From Paramacrobiotus metropolitanus (Eukaryota > Tardigrada > Eutardigrada > Parachela > Macrobiotidae), in assembly GCF_019649055.1 (NCBI RefSeq), contig NW_026570269.1:62001-126000 (forward strand): DNA of 64,000 bases. The letters run 5' to 3'. Below the pieces are notes generated by a model that saw only the letters and a program-made list of their open reading frames with translations, made no database searches and was not told the DNA's origin. This document shows positions 1 to 12,226 of this stretch, piece after piece. Every line of letters begins with the position of its first letter. The first letter of the stretch is position 1. The translations under genes were made by a program, and so were the position numbers.

Positions 1-12
1 TTTCGCTTTCAG

Positions 13-820
13 TTGCAAACCGACGGATATCTGCATCGTGAAGAATATATGCGGCAAGTGGAATTTGCTGGCATTGTAAGGGATTTGAACGAATGTTTTT
101 CCGTCATACTGATTATTCGAGTGTGTGCTGCATTCGGCTGCATCGTCAGCTCGGCGTTCGATCTGAGCGAATACTTCAATTTTGGTCGTATTTCTGATAA
201 AGAGCCTTCGTTAGTAATAATCACATACACTGTTTTTCTGACTATCCTGGGCATTACTTGCGTTTACTCCAGTGAACAGGTATACGCAGATTGCTTATAT
301 TAATTTAACGGCTATAAATTGGCGGTACGTACAGTAATATCATTTTGGTTCGCCGCTTAGGGTGACAAATTGACGGAAGCGGTGGAAGCGTGCCTTCAAG
401 TTGAAGGCAGAAATAATTTTTCACAAACCGACTGGATCAAGTTTTGTCTGCAGCGGGAACAACAGCGTCCGCCGTACTTCACAATAGGCGGCATTGTGGT
501 AACGCGCGAAACTGCTTTCCAGGTACTTGTTCCAAAACGGTTTTGCTTCTCCATTCATTCTTTTTAGATTATGGAGAAGTTATCATTAATTTTAGTTCCG
601 GAGTCAGTACTATGACGTGAAATTTTTTAATTTGAAAGATCTATTTTTATCCACTTATACATGCGAAATTACACGAATTTCTGCTGTATTCTCTGAACGG
701 TTTTAGACTGGAGCAGCTCTGATCAGCTGTGTGCTGGTGTTCGCCGAATTAGCTGGTGATAGCCAGGGACAATGTGGAAGCTGCTTACAAGTAAACAGCA
801 CCAACAACTCTTCTGCATAG
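13..820 (+). CDS. Gustatory-receptor-like 7TM protein, 3' part
   Basis: This is the C-terminal half of a multi-helix receptor whose 5' exons lie before the window. I read three exons: 13-279, 361-522 and 707-820 (stop TAG). Each junction has GT/AG ends and all are phase 0. The first exon follows a CTTTCAG acceptor and encodes a loop (DGYLHREEY), two helices and the tail CVYSSEQ. The second is a hydrophilic segment ending GGIVVTRETAFQ. The third gives a last helix (TGAALISCVLVFAEL). The short final helix after an intracellular loop is the arrangement of arthropod-type gustatory receptors. The first exon aligns with the gene at 3001-3906 on the other strand (DG....Y.....L..LV..L..C.S......R.CAA......S.FDLS......CVYS.EQV). 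Ligand unknown; family assignment rests on topology and the paralog, not on a search. Confidence 0.6.
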
Positions 821-1645
821 ACAACTGATAATTAAGTTATTGTGAATTTAGTGAATTTTATAATATCGGATCAGATTATATGTAGGGCTGCTTGGGAAAA
901 ATTTGAAACGAACACATGCAGTTTAATAGTCCGATATGTTTGCTTAAATTAGGTTTACGATTTTACTGGCAAGTCTAAGATCATGACGAACGGATTTCGC
1001 TAAACGCAAAACACAATGAGCGTATACGTAAGCCAATCGGAGTGCTCTTTTATTACTGACTGTCCGCGTCGAATTTCTTTTTTTCTAATTTTAGCACTTT
1101 CGCTTTTCATGGGTTATCTTTGTAAATCATGAAAGCAATCCCTTAAAAGCTGTCCTGTGTTACATGTACAGATAGTATATACGTACTCCTATCTGCAGCT
1201 GACTTTCCTTTTGCGCTATGATACAATATGCTGCAGCATTAACGTCACATCTGTAATAATAATTTTTACATTGCTGGTCTCAGCATCATTAAGCATAATG
1301 ATCGTATATCATTAAGCTAATCCATTCAAAACTCCCAGTGGTGAAAATCGTACTTTGTACTAGTACTTCTGGATGCGGTTTCGGTCTCAGGTTGCACTCT
1401 AACAGAACTGCAATGCAACCTGAGGTCATAAATTCAAATAGATGCAGCTAAAAGATTGTAGCAAACACATATTATTAAGCGTTGTGCTCCGTTTTCAAAT
1501 AACAAATTACGTACTTAGCTGAGCAAAGAAGTAAGCGACGACAGAAAGAGCAAACAAACAAAAACACACCCAACGCATACAGTACTATTTGATGCCAGAC
1601 GTTATTCACTACGTAGATCAACTTGCATTACAGATAGATACTAAC
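821..1645. other. Non-coding spacer
   Basis: AT-rich sequence downstream of the receptor gene. I see no convincing coding exon, structural RNA or repeat here. Confidence 0.5.
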
Positions 1646-1649
1646 CTAT

Positions 1650-2046
1650 TGGCCACCGCGCGGCCAGGCCCGTCGCGAGACCTCTGTGCAATCTTCAATT
1701 TTCAAAAAAAGTCCTCCTAGAGTTTTCATCGGAAAATTTTTCTGACTGCACCATTGGATTCGCCGTGAAATTCTGAACAAAATGGTTGAGGCCGATTTTT
1801 GAAATTCGCATTTCCCCCAGACCGGCGACCGCATTGGCAACCGCATTAGCGACCGCATTGGCGACCGCCCCTAGTAACGGCCTGGGGGAAATGCGAATTT
1901 CAAAAATCGGTCTCAACTATTTTGTTCAAAATTTCACGGCGAATCCAATGGTGCATTCAGAAAAATTTTTCGATGAAAACTCTAAGAGGAGTTTTTTTTT
2001 TGAAAATTGCACAGGGCCGGGGTCTCGCGACGGACCTGACCACCGC
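1650..2046. repeat. Fold-back (long inverted repeat) element
   Basis: Two arms of about 160-170 bp, roughly 1650-1822 and 1888-2046, are near-perfect reverse complements. Both contain the string GGTCTCGCGACGG / CCGTCGCGAGACC at the outer end, a T-rich stretch, and AAATGCGAATTTC-type sequence at the inner end. The loop carries four copies of a 12-bp unit (GCGACCGCATTG and variants). The whole would fold into one long hairpin. No transposase is present, so it is either a non-autonomous fold-back transposon or a MITE. I could not settle a target duplication. Confidence 0.8.
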
Positions 2047-2808
2047 TATGCTGTCCAACACCTTGGTTTGCTTAAAAACGTTAATTAAAGATTTTCGCGT
2101 ACGGGTGGTATTAAAATAATCGTTGTCACTGCTATGAGCCCCAGCAAACCGGCGCAGTTAAACCCCATCTTGTAATATTATAACATACGAAATTACAAAT
2201 GAAAATGATTAGTTGCTGCGCGTTATAACACAGCATGGATAATGTAAAATACATCTTCTAGTCTTGTCAACAGGCTAGATAAAAGTGGTATGTAATGGCT
2301 TATCCACTGTATAGTTACTGTTAGCGTGATTTATCCGCGCTCACAGTTTTGTTTGCGTTTGCCAACTCTGCAAAACCAGTAACGTGCTTACCAAAGCAGC
2401 TGCGACCTACAAACAAAGATTTCATCCTAGAAAGTAGCCAGATTAACATTCAAGGCCATGCAGAATGGATACTTTTAGTGCTAGAAATCGGTTTTCATTC
2501 AAAAGCATGCATGGTCAGTTCATATATGACGTACAGTATTCACAGTATTTACCGTACTACCGTACCTGGAATGCGCACGCCCGTGTAATTTCTACGCTGG
2601 CTAAAGTAAAACACGGTGCACCGGGTTTTTCTCGAAGACTGATCGCTATCCAGACACTTTTTGTCCAGTCCGAAAACCTCCCAACATTCAGGCATGCTTT
2701 GGAGACATATGTATGGCGCTGACCCTATGACACTGCCACGTTGCACTTAATTTACCAGTAACGAGTGTACTTACGGTGTACGAAGGTGCTACAAATTATA
2801 TCCGTTTT

Positions 2809-2885
2809 ATTCTAGCACTAGTTTAGCACTATTCTAGCACTAGCATTTTCACTACTAGCACTAGTTTTATTCTAGCACTAATTTG
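2809..2885. repeat. Short tandem repeat, CTAGCACTAG-type unit
   Basis: A 14-15-bp unit containing TTCTAGCACTAGT recurs about five times with small changes, close to the 3' end of the minus-strand receptor gene. Confidence 0.6.
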
Positions 2886-3000
2886 GTTTGGTCAAGTAAA
2901 CCAAAAATCGGAATCAATGCCGAGCATTTATAATTATCGGTAACTGAATAAATTTGCGCGTGAAGTCGTTCCTAAAATTAGTTACGGATCGGATTCGTAC

Positions 3001-3906
3001 CTGTTCGTTTGAATATACACAGACTGCGGTCAAGAAACAGAGAACAAAAATATTTGTTGCCATAACGTTAACAGGCCTGTTAACGTCATTTTCTGCGCTA
3101 AGGTCGAATGTTGAATTTATCGTATTAGCTAAAGCAGCACAAAATCTGATGCCAGCGACGATCGACAAGCATCGGTCCAGTTCTTTCACAAGATTGGTTA
3201 GTTCCAGTTGCTGCAAATAGCTGTCAACAGGAACAATCCCATCCTTGACTAACAACTGCGAATAAAGGTCACGCGTAGTTCGACGCAGTATCGCGCTCGC
3301 TATCAGCATTATGAAAACCAGAAAACCCAATAAGACGTCCCTTCCAACAATAGCAATGCGATGAAATCCGTAAGCGATATGAGTAACGAATTCCGCATCG
3401 TACATTGTAAAAGTTGGAAAAGTGAGATTTCTCATTTCATTAAGGTATTCTGCGTTAGCCAGATAGGATTGCTCTTGGTAGTGGGCATAAGCGTTCTTTA
3501 CTGCCATAGCAAAATTGTAAATTATCATAGTGGTAACAGTTATCCAGCGATCCCGTTGCGTTAGCAAGTTCCCATAATGAGCGTCAAACGTTTGCATCAG
3601 TTCAAGGATGTTTTTGCTCGACGACCACATCAACAGCATGCAAACCAAGTTGAAAATCGGATCAGCGGCATCGATCAGATGCATGACCATCAGTGTGAAC
3701 CTATTCGAAAACCGTAATGTATAGCCACCGGTGTTATAGGATTGGACGTTGATATACAGCCAAATGGCGGTGGCGCAAGCAATAAGTGAAACATAAATGC
3801 ACATAACGTGGCAAGTGAAAGCAGCCCACTTAGGACAATTTTTAAGGGATGGAGGAAATAGCCAAATATCTGCAGCAGGATCACCCACACCATGGTGACC
3901 TTCCAA
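3001..3906 (-). CDS. Gustatory-receptor-like 7TM protein, C-terminal exons not found
   Basis: One long minus-strand exon encodes about 300 residues with five or six hydrophobic helices (for example CIYVSLIACATAIWLY, LLGFLVFIMLIASAILRR, IFVLCFLTAVCVYS). It ends SNEQ before a donor (GTACGAATCC) at 3000, exactly where the plus-strand receptor at 13-820 has its SSEQ exon end, so the two are paralogs pointing tail to tail. The expected downstream exons (loop plus last helix) are not visible between 821 and 3000, so the gene is either truncated or its last exons are too diverged to see. The start is uncertain. The long frame has no upstream ATG near its beginning, while an ATG at 3938 opens another frame with a plausible first helix (VWVILLQIFGYF); a one-base indel near 3860 would join them. 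Confidence 0.6.
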
Positions 3907-3959
3907 ATAAAACCATCGTTCCCTTTTGATTTATGCATCCCGCGCAGGTTGACTGTCAA

Positions 3960-6900
3960 TAACTAAATTGTTACTCGAACTGGCGTTGCAAACTTGACAA
4001 AATTATCGATCGGTCTTTTGCAGAATACATAACGTTGTCATTGTAAGATGCATCAAAAGCCATACTTCTATTTGAATGTGTCGTTGCCTTTGTTTACAGC
4101 ATATTTTAAGTTTTTAACGAAGCAACCATTAATTACGTTGAAGAAACCCGTAGCAGGTATATCAAATGGGGTAGAAAGTGTTGGACGGTATACAGTTACA
4201 TACGGATCTGCAGTTAGGGTTGTCATCACGTCATCACACATCAATCACAATCACGCTGTTCCTGTTCCCAATCCCATCATGCCAAAAAACTGTGGCCGTG
4301 ATAATGTGATGGGATGAATGATGGGATTGGTAAGTGATGGGATGATTTCCATTGCCAGAAATGTGTGTTTTTTGTGCCAAAATTACCTGTGCGTCGGTTA
4401 TGCTGCATAACTTTGTGCGCTACAAATTTTCTTCCTTATAATTAAGGCTAGCGCTGCTTGGGGAAAATTTATAGGCAAGACCTTTAGCATTTTGGACATT
4501 ACTGTACGCTTCGCCGCTTCCACCACCGTCCATTTGATTTGGTTGACAATGCATTTTCACTTGTGATAACTTATAAGTGTTTTACAACATTTTACTTTAT
4601 GAAAACAGCAAAATAAGTTTTATTTCAAAATATAATCGAAGTAACTATTTTGTCGCAGTGTTTGCGGCAAAATAGCCTTAATAAATATAATTCATTAAAA
4701 CTAATTTTATTTTCGTCCCACCAATCCCACCATTCCCATCACTTCACGTTCACATTCCCATTACATCACACCTCAAAATCAGGGTGGGATGACAACCCTA
4801 TGACTGCAGTTGAGTACAATCATAAACTTTTGAAGTTCCAAATGCCCAAAGGAACCGCTAGATACTGTGCAGGCGCTTGAGGCTGAGACCACACACACCA
4901 AACACTGCAATCATCGTGGACTGCTAATGGATTACCTGCTTAACATGCGATCATCCAATCGATGGAGTAAGCAAATCCACCATTTGAAAATGCGAAGTAG
5001 AGTACTAACGCAGCTCAACTAAAGTACAATATATTTAATGTTTACAAACGCTTTTATACATTATATCATTTATATTAGTATGTATGGAAATTACACGGTG
5101 TTTAATTAAGACAAACATCAGGGATCTACAGTATACAAAGGATAGTGTAGTCGTGCTCTTGTACGCACGCACCAGTATAATACATACCGCCTCGTGCCGG
5201 CTAAGAAAGTGTGCTACAAAATTAATGAATGATTAATGTAGTTAATCATAGATAATTGTGGGCTAATATCCATCCCATTTCTTGTTTATGGTTGTTCGTC
5301 AGCTTTCATTGGTTGCTTTGTTTGTTGAGAGATTGAGATTCTGAGCGGTTTCTGCGCTGCTGAAGTGTTGGTGTGTTCAGTTGAAATCATTTCTGTAGTT
5401 TGGCAGTGAATTTTTCTGAAATTTTGGCTTATCATGCAAACTGATTGGTATAGTTATTCCTCACAGCAAAACCACTGTTTCAGCCGGTTACGCGGCCGGT
5501 ATTTGAATGACCTTTTCTTAGCTGCTTGTTTAGGTTACGATAAATCGTTTGATCATCCTGTTTTTGTAATAATAGTCAGTGAACAATTAATAAAGTAAGT
5601 AGCGATACAAGGTAGAGAACCAGCGTAGCGTCGATCGATGTGCCAAATGAGTTTTAAACATAGGTGTCCTCCAGTGTTTTGGGCTCTCACAATCATCGCC
5701 GACCAGGTCGTTTTCCGTTTTCACCACATTGGTATTAATGACAGCGTTCCTTGGGTTTGGATGTGCTGTTGCCGTTTCGCGAAGCGCACACATCTAGATA
5801 GCTATGACAATTCCGAAATCCACCGCGAAACGCACCGTAGCATTGCTTGCACTGATAGCACAATACAGCATCCCCAGAACATCCGATCACCACGGCACAA
5901 GGGATCACTTCATCCTATTAGTCGTTGCGAACACGATGGAGGCCTAGGGAAGACCTTTTGAACATTAATGCCGCTTTCCACAGATACGTCAGTTGGCCGA
6001 ACCCAAACTAAATGTAAAAAACGGCACGCCATCGAATACGGTAATTGGGAAATCGCAAGCAGACCGACGTCAGCGGCTGTTGTCTCCGAAAGGCATCTGA
6101 GTCCATCCTTTAGATTAGCATGTGCATGCCATCAGAGTCATAATATTAGTTGGTAAGGTGCACTGGAGCATATGCAGATTATCAACGCGTGACTAAAGAA
6201 AAAGTGTGTGTAGATTACCAACAATTTGTGAAACTGCGTCTGTGTAATGATTATTAATTTTACTCGCTTCTTATTACCTGGGGCATTTGGGTTGGCCCTG
6301 GACGAACCCTTTGGTAAACTGAAGACGCTATTGACTGGATCATCATTAATATACTACATTAACTTTTAATTGATTAAGAAACCGTGATTAGTTATTCCAT
6401 TAAGAAACTCACTTGGAATAACCAAAACATTAACCAGTACACCCGGTCCAAGCGAATGTTTGCCACGGTGCACAGCTCAGCAAGTCCAGCTGTCGAGGTG
6501 ACCTTTTCAGAAAATGCGTTTCGTTTCGCTCGGAGTCTGAATTTCCTGTTGCGAGTGCCGTTTATGGTTCTTGCAGAGGAGAATGTCGCAGAGTAACTGA
6601 AAAATATAATAAATAACGGCTCGACCTAAAGTGGATAGCACGTATTACAAAATAAGCAAGTATACGATTACGTGAATATTTCATTGCAGATGCTGGAACC
6701 CAGGAGCGTGATTAATTTGGTTGATTACCTGAGCTTATGTGAGTGGGCTAATCATGAAATGGGCGCATGTATGAATTCCCTGCTGTCAGTGTACATAAAT
6801 ACACAACATCATGTGCACACATGTGCTGATCCTAATCATCCTATTGACAAATTCCTCAAGGGTAGAAAATTTTTTGCAAAGGGCACTTTTTCTGCGACGG

Positions 6901-7997
6901 AAACTGTTTCACAAGTATACATAAGCACCATTGTTAAGGGCAGGGAACAGGATGTATTCTACGCACAGACTATGCGAGCATAATCATTACTCTTCTAATC
7001 ATTACCAGAAATATTGTCTGCGGGTGCCCATGATCTTTTCTCGTGGTAATGCGGTAGCATAACAATTTGGGAAATATTGTAATCCGTGACTATTCCGTGG
7101 TGTGATAATTAAGTTGGTTTTTCTTTCAGCGCGCCTTTCACTGTGGTTGCTCAATTGTTCTTCCAGAATACCAAAGATGATGATACTATGTAATTTTGAT
7201 AGAACACTTCGCAATCTGTTCTTGTCGCTAGAATTAACAAAAATAAAAAAGTTAAGGAACTAACAATAAAGAAATATGAGCTTTAGTAGCATATTTTAAT
7301 CTTCGCGCTTATTGCTTGCAGTGTACTGCTATCTTTTATATGTTTTTGAATTGAAACATGGGTTGCAACAGAAAAAAGTGTTTACAGAATACGTAACTGT
7401 GATTTTTTTATTTGTGCATTAGTTTACTAACTTTATTTTAGGATTAAGGTGGCGGTGACTGCTCGGATTTTCCGCACTACAAACTCTATTATAATGAATT
7501 TGTCACATTGATTTTGAAAAAGTGTTCTACTGGTACAATCTTACAACTATTAGTGATTGTCGATCAACGTTGTATGGTTGCGCTTACAGACAAAGAACAA
7601 AAAATTTTTACATTCCGATAATTATCCACGTACATAATTTAAGCTAATCCGTTTTGGCAAAAACGTATACAGAATTTTCATATGAATGCTACATGCCAAC
7701 TCAAAATTGCGAGAAAAAGCAAAATACGCTGTCATATCTTAACGTACAGATACTGTATGTATCTCTGTGCTCACATGTCAGTTAAAAATAAGCTCTATTG
7801 CTTTGTAGCTGAACAAACTTGGTTCTTCTTCAAGATATTTGATGAATTTGCAAAAAATAAGCAGGCTGGAAACTCAAAATTAGACTAAAAACCGGGAGGT
7901 ATCAGTCATGCAAAGCCTGGTGGTATATATGCCATGGCCACATGGTACGCCGCAGAATGAAATATGTCAGGGCAAATCAACCAGCCATCGTGTCCAA
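3960..7997. other. Gene-poor AT-rich spacer
   Basis: About 4 kb without a gene I can support. It contains one short transposon (4215-4803, listed separately). The open frames here are short, compositionally random and lack recognisable motifs or paralogs in the window. Confidence 0.5.
4215..4803. mobile_element. hAT-like non-autonomous transposon (MITE)
   Basis: The ends are inverted copies of TAGGGTTGTCATC (4215-4227 and the complement ending at 4800). CTGCAGT occurs on both outer flanks (4208-4214 and 4804-4810), consistent with a 7-8-bp target duplication apart from three extra bases (TGA) on the right. Sub-terminal sequence repeats GATGGGAT/ATCCCATC in both orientations, as is usual for hAT transposase-binding motifs. 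There is no transposase frame. Superfamily assignment is inference from end sequence and duplication size. Confidence 0.5.
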
Positions 7998-9120
7998 TTA
8001 AGCGGCACTTTCCAACATCTTGTCGTGTTCGTTTTCCTCCTCTCTTTCCATCTCGTTCTCCACCATGCAGCTCGTACCATCCACAGCTTTAACTAGATCC
8101 TTCTGATCGGGTTTATCATCTTTGACCTGACCGGAAGCGGCCGCATCATAGGCGCGGCTAATCCACACCGTGGTGCCCACGATGGCACCAAACGCCAAGG
8201 TCAACCCGGCCACCGAATGGGAGGTGTTGATGCCCATGTACAAAATTCCCAGTGTCTCCACCTGCCAGTCGGTCGGACTGAGGTGGCCCCAGTTCTTGGT
8301 CTGGACCATGGCGATCACTTGATTAAAGAGGCCCGTGGGAGAAGAAGGGGTGCCGAAGAAGTCACTGAAGCCCACCAGAATGATTCCCAGAGGACAAACC
8401 ATGCGTTTGACCATGTAAGACACGTAGTCTGGCTCTTCTGCTGGATTCCAGGTTCCGGCAGCCAGGCGGCGCGCCACAGCTTTGATCTTGATTCCCACAA
8501 CCAGCAGCAGAAGCGGTACGAGGCAGTTGTACACGTGTAGCATGGCAAATGTCCAATATGGTAAAAAATATATTGCTAAAAAGGAACGAAACTTAAAATA
8601 AATCACAACAAATAAATCACAACACTTCAAATAAGTCATCGTCATAATATTAGTCATAATATCACTGCTGACAATGCGGAATGAAATTGTATACTCGTAC
8701 TGCGTATTTGTATAAATTAGGTTATACATTTTATTGGCTGTACGTATACATTATCATAATTTTTATTCTTTTGAAGTGCTTATTTATATTTTAACTGCCT
8801 TATGTGAAATAAAGCGCTATTATTGGGTAGGTACAACAAGTATGTGAACTACGAGCGCATACACGCTCACGTAGGTATATAACTATGTATACTTCTATAG
8901 ATATAAATACATAGATATTCGATTACAGAAGAGAATGAATCTAATTTTAATTGAGCCGACACCACAATTTATATGTATATCACTTACTTGCGATGGTCAA
9001 AACAGTTGTAAGTCCTCCACAGACCAATAAACTCCATGCCACACTGCGCAACTCGAAGGATCCTGCCGGTGGTACGACCTTGGCCGGTGTTTTAAGGGTT
9101 TCAACGGATTTTTCGGACAT
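7998..9120 (-). CDS. Small multi-helix membrane protein, family member 1
   Basis: Two exons, 8988-9120 and 7998-8575, joined in phase 1 (donor GTAAGTG, acceptor TTTTTAG), give 236 residues. The start is the ATG at 9118-9120. The protein has a polar N-terminus, helix 1 (VAWSLLVCGGLTTVLTI) ending at the intron, helix 2 (CLVPLLLLVVGI), helix 3 (MVCPLGIILVGFSDFF), a loop containing LSPTDWQ, helix 4 (VAGLTLAFGAIVGTTVWI) and an acidic, lysine-rich cytoplasmic tail. Same architecture and same intron position and phase occur at 25057-26196 and in the broken copy at 11204-12226, so these are paralogs. I do not recognise the family; a tetraspan membrane protein of unknown role is as far as the sequence goes. 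Confidence 0.75.
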
Positions 9121-11203
9121 CCTCTTTTAGCTGATAGGCCGGAATAGCGGACAGTCGAATGCCGACTCTGTTAATACCGACAAATATTTATAAAATTGTG
9201 AAGTAGGTGAAAATCGTGTTGTTTTAAATGGGGAGACTTGTATTGAATAAATCGGATGCTCTGCCGATTATACTTGGCTATGTAATTACAAAGGTTATCG
9301 GAAGCCAGTAACTACAGAAAACTAAGCTCTGCTTAGATTATCAGGAGACATTTACTGTTCTTCCCAGTTCCCTGCAAGTCACACTCTGAGTTTCTGACTG
9401 CGGAGGAAAGTACAACAGCAGCCTGGTTATATGCTCTTCTTAGGCGTAACTCAAGACCGTGACTATCTACCGTAGGACCTAGTCTTTCTTGTCAGTACTG
9501 GTAACACTGCATGTCAACTTTAAAGAATTCTTGCGCGGAAGCAACGGAGCCACCGTCACGAATCAGTCGATACTAAAATCAATACCGGCATAACACGTTT
9601 GATGTATGAGTTCTATCCACGCTAAAGGTCGCTATTCTACGCGGTATGTGGGTGTTCTTCCAAGGTGACCATTCATCCCAGTCTTAAGCACAAGAAAATG
9701 CCGAACCTTCAATCTTATAATCCTTTTGAGGGGTTTGTGTTTCGATGCTCGCCTGCCTGGCTGCTGCCGACGTTAAAATTTTAAGACACCACAAGAAAAC
9801 AATCGGCGTAAAGGGCAATTTTGAGACATCCGGGGCATTAAAATTTATGGCTACTAAAGTATTACTCATTGCGCACTGCGCACCACTGACTCAAAAGATG
9901 TTCTAATTATTGGTATATAATAAAAGAATTCGCGAACGTGCAAGCCAAGAAATTTCCAGGTGCATAAAAATAGCCTAAAATTAATGACAGTAAAAAGTAT
10001 AGTTGTTTTTTTTACAAAAGCAGACCATGAATAAAAAGAACAAAGGAAATCAATAAAAACTATTTCCTTGATGAAATGCCGAATTGAACAAACTTCTACT
10101 TAGTTCTTCTAAGCATGGCGATGATGACATTGTTGAGGTGCAGAAGACCGGACTTGGTATGTGCTACAAATCCATTATACATATGTCCTGAGCGATCAAA
10201 TTTTTCGCCCATGCACATCCCACCGATACTACAGACGATAGTGTTATTATTCGAGTGCTAGGATAGGCTGTCATGATAGAAAGATATTACTACTTATCCT
10301 GATATATATTTTAGTGTTTGCAAAAAACCATTAGCCAATCTGTGTAAGGAGCCGGATTGACCGCTCAGCAGTAAATCGGCGCTTTGAAATTAAAGTGAGA
10401 ATATGGATACAAGTATGTATCTGTTGTGCATATTATGCATTTTTAAGGGCAACTGGCCAGTAACGATTTTATTGTAACGCTGTTCTGACCATGCCCTCGT
10501 ATTTTCTGGTGGCTCGCAGCCTGTGTTACGTATTCCCCATTCCCGATGGAAAAACTGTCTTTTCCAAAGAGCACTGTCTCAAGCACTAATGTTGTATGAT
10601 TTCATCCGCTCCACCTAATGTTCTGCGTGCTGGCAATAAGGGCCGAATTATAGAATGCAGTTGCATCGTGATCACTGATCCACCCACTCAGTTATAAAAG
10701 ACCCTTTGATTAATAAGTCACCATGCGCGTCGGCATTTGGAGCGTTTCGCGGCAATGCGCACCATTGTTTACCAGGCACACGGCCATGGTGTCAGGTTAG
10801 AGATTTATAACTGGCTAACAATACTGACGTGCAGGAGCCGAATGTCGAATCGGCCCCGCCTATCGCGGTGCTCAACAACGGATCTAGGTATGATATCCCG
10901 AAATTAAGTCAAGAACTTCCTCCGACTATGTCTTGCTATATTGTACCTGTGTGTACATTGTAATGGACTGTTCGATGTGCCTACGCGGTCGGCTATTCGA
11001 AAGCACGACCATAACATTTTTTAATAGTACTACAGCACAAGGATAGACAGAAGGAATGTCTTGCTTTCCGTAACGCAGACGCATTTTATTGGGCAAACAG
11101 TATTTCGAGTTTTTTGCATGTTGTTGAACATTTTATTACTGATTTAAGCTGTAATCAGCAAAGCCATATAGAGCACTGTTTAAGCTGTCCTCAAAATCTA
11201 CAA
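9121..11203. other. Non-coding spacer
   Basis: Two kilobases with no supportable gene. It contains the upstream regions of the divergently arranged family members at 9120 (minus) and 11204 (plus). No repeat or RNA gene recognised. Confidence 0.45.
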
Positions 11204-12226
11204 ATGGCGCCCGAAAAGAAAGACTGCGAGAAATGTACACTACTGCCCCACTCACCATCACTGCATGTCATACCAAAGGCTGGACTAGCCAGATTGCGCA
11301 GCGTGGCGTACGTTTGTTTAGCACTGGGCTCGTTGACCTTAGCACTGGTCATTCCAAGTATGGTAATTCTTGCTTTTCTTTAATTCATAGCACAATCTAC
11401 AGTCATGTATAATACACCTACGAGTGAGCTAGATAAATGTTTCCCGTTTATGGTAGACTTGAGAACTAGCTAACTTAAAGCACCGTGTTGCACTAAATAC
11501 AGACATTGACCTTTAGCGGCGTTCTTGCTGCCTTACCGGAAATACACCGCCGTCCATATGGCCACCTACGGCACAACCATCATGCAAGAAGACGGCCTCG
11601 CGTGCCCAGAAAGAAAGTCCTTCGACGATCCTGTCTGACCTGCAATTCTTTGTCCTGCAATGGAAGCTGTTCGCCTTCCTGTGGAATGTGGAAACAACTG
11701 GATTCGGTACGGTGCCTTATATTTTCAATCCGCCGAGGTGCCATTCACGGAGGTCCTTCACCACATTCATAGCAAGGCATTTGGCGACCTAAATCCGACA
11801 CAGAGCGAAATGGATGCTCTAGAACTGCTGTATCTCCTTATCAGTACGTGTTATACATTTGTGCACTTCGCGCTGGTTGTGGGATTCGTCATATCTACCA
11901 CGATTTTGACTTGTCTGTCATGCCGCCTCCCACAATCGAATTTGCAACTGGAGGATGCTGTCCTTGCTGGAGAGGAGCGAAAAGATAATAATATCGTTGT
12001 TGTGGAGGAAGCAGAAAAATATGATGATTTAGAGGGCGGCAATCACGAGAGAGCTGGTGTGTTCATGGAATCGCCTGTTTACTCTGTGCCTGTGCGTAGA
12101 GTAAGATTTCTAATTTCTGACTTTGTACTTTTGCTAACAATAAGGTATTACCTATGCGGCCTACATAATTTATATAATTCGCGGGGCTGCGGTAATGGCG
12201 CGCTTAAGTCCACAATAAATACTTAA
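11204..12226 (+). pseudogene. Multi-helix membrane protein, family member 2, broken
   Basis: Exon 1 (11204-11357) starts at an ATG and encodes a polar N-terminus with a Cys pair, then helix 1 (VAYVCLALGSLTLALVIP). It ends in phase 1 like its two paralogs. Exon 2 starts near 11503, but its coding potential jumps between frames: YRKYTAVHMATYGTTIMQ, then LQFFVLQWKLFAFLWNVETT, then a continuous stretch from about 11710 with LNPTQSEMDALELLYLL and helix 4 (FALVVGFVISTTILTC), followed by an acidic tail. At least three frame changes fall within 200 bp, so a pseudogene is the simplest reading. Clustered sequence errors are the alternative, since other genes in the window also show single-base breaks. 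Confidence 0.5.

Noticed and set aside
1786-2119. Overlapping frames with TALATALATAL repeats
   Set aside because: They arise from the fold-back element loop and arms on both strands.
5638-5961. 107-codon plus-strand frame
   Set aside because: No helices, motifs, paralog or splice context; composition like the surrounding spacer.
6672-6983. 103-codon frame with several Cys and His
   Set aside because: No recognisable zinc motif spacing and no supporting exon structure.
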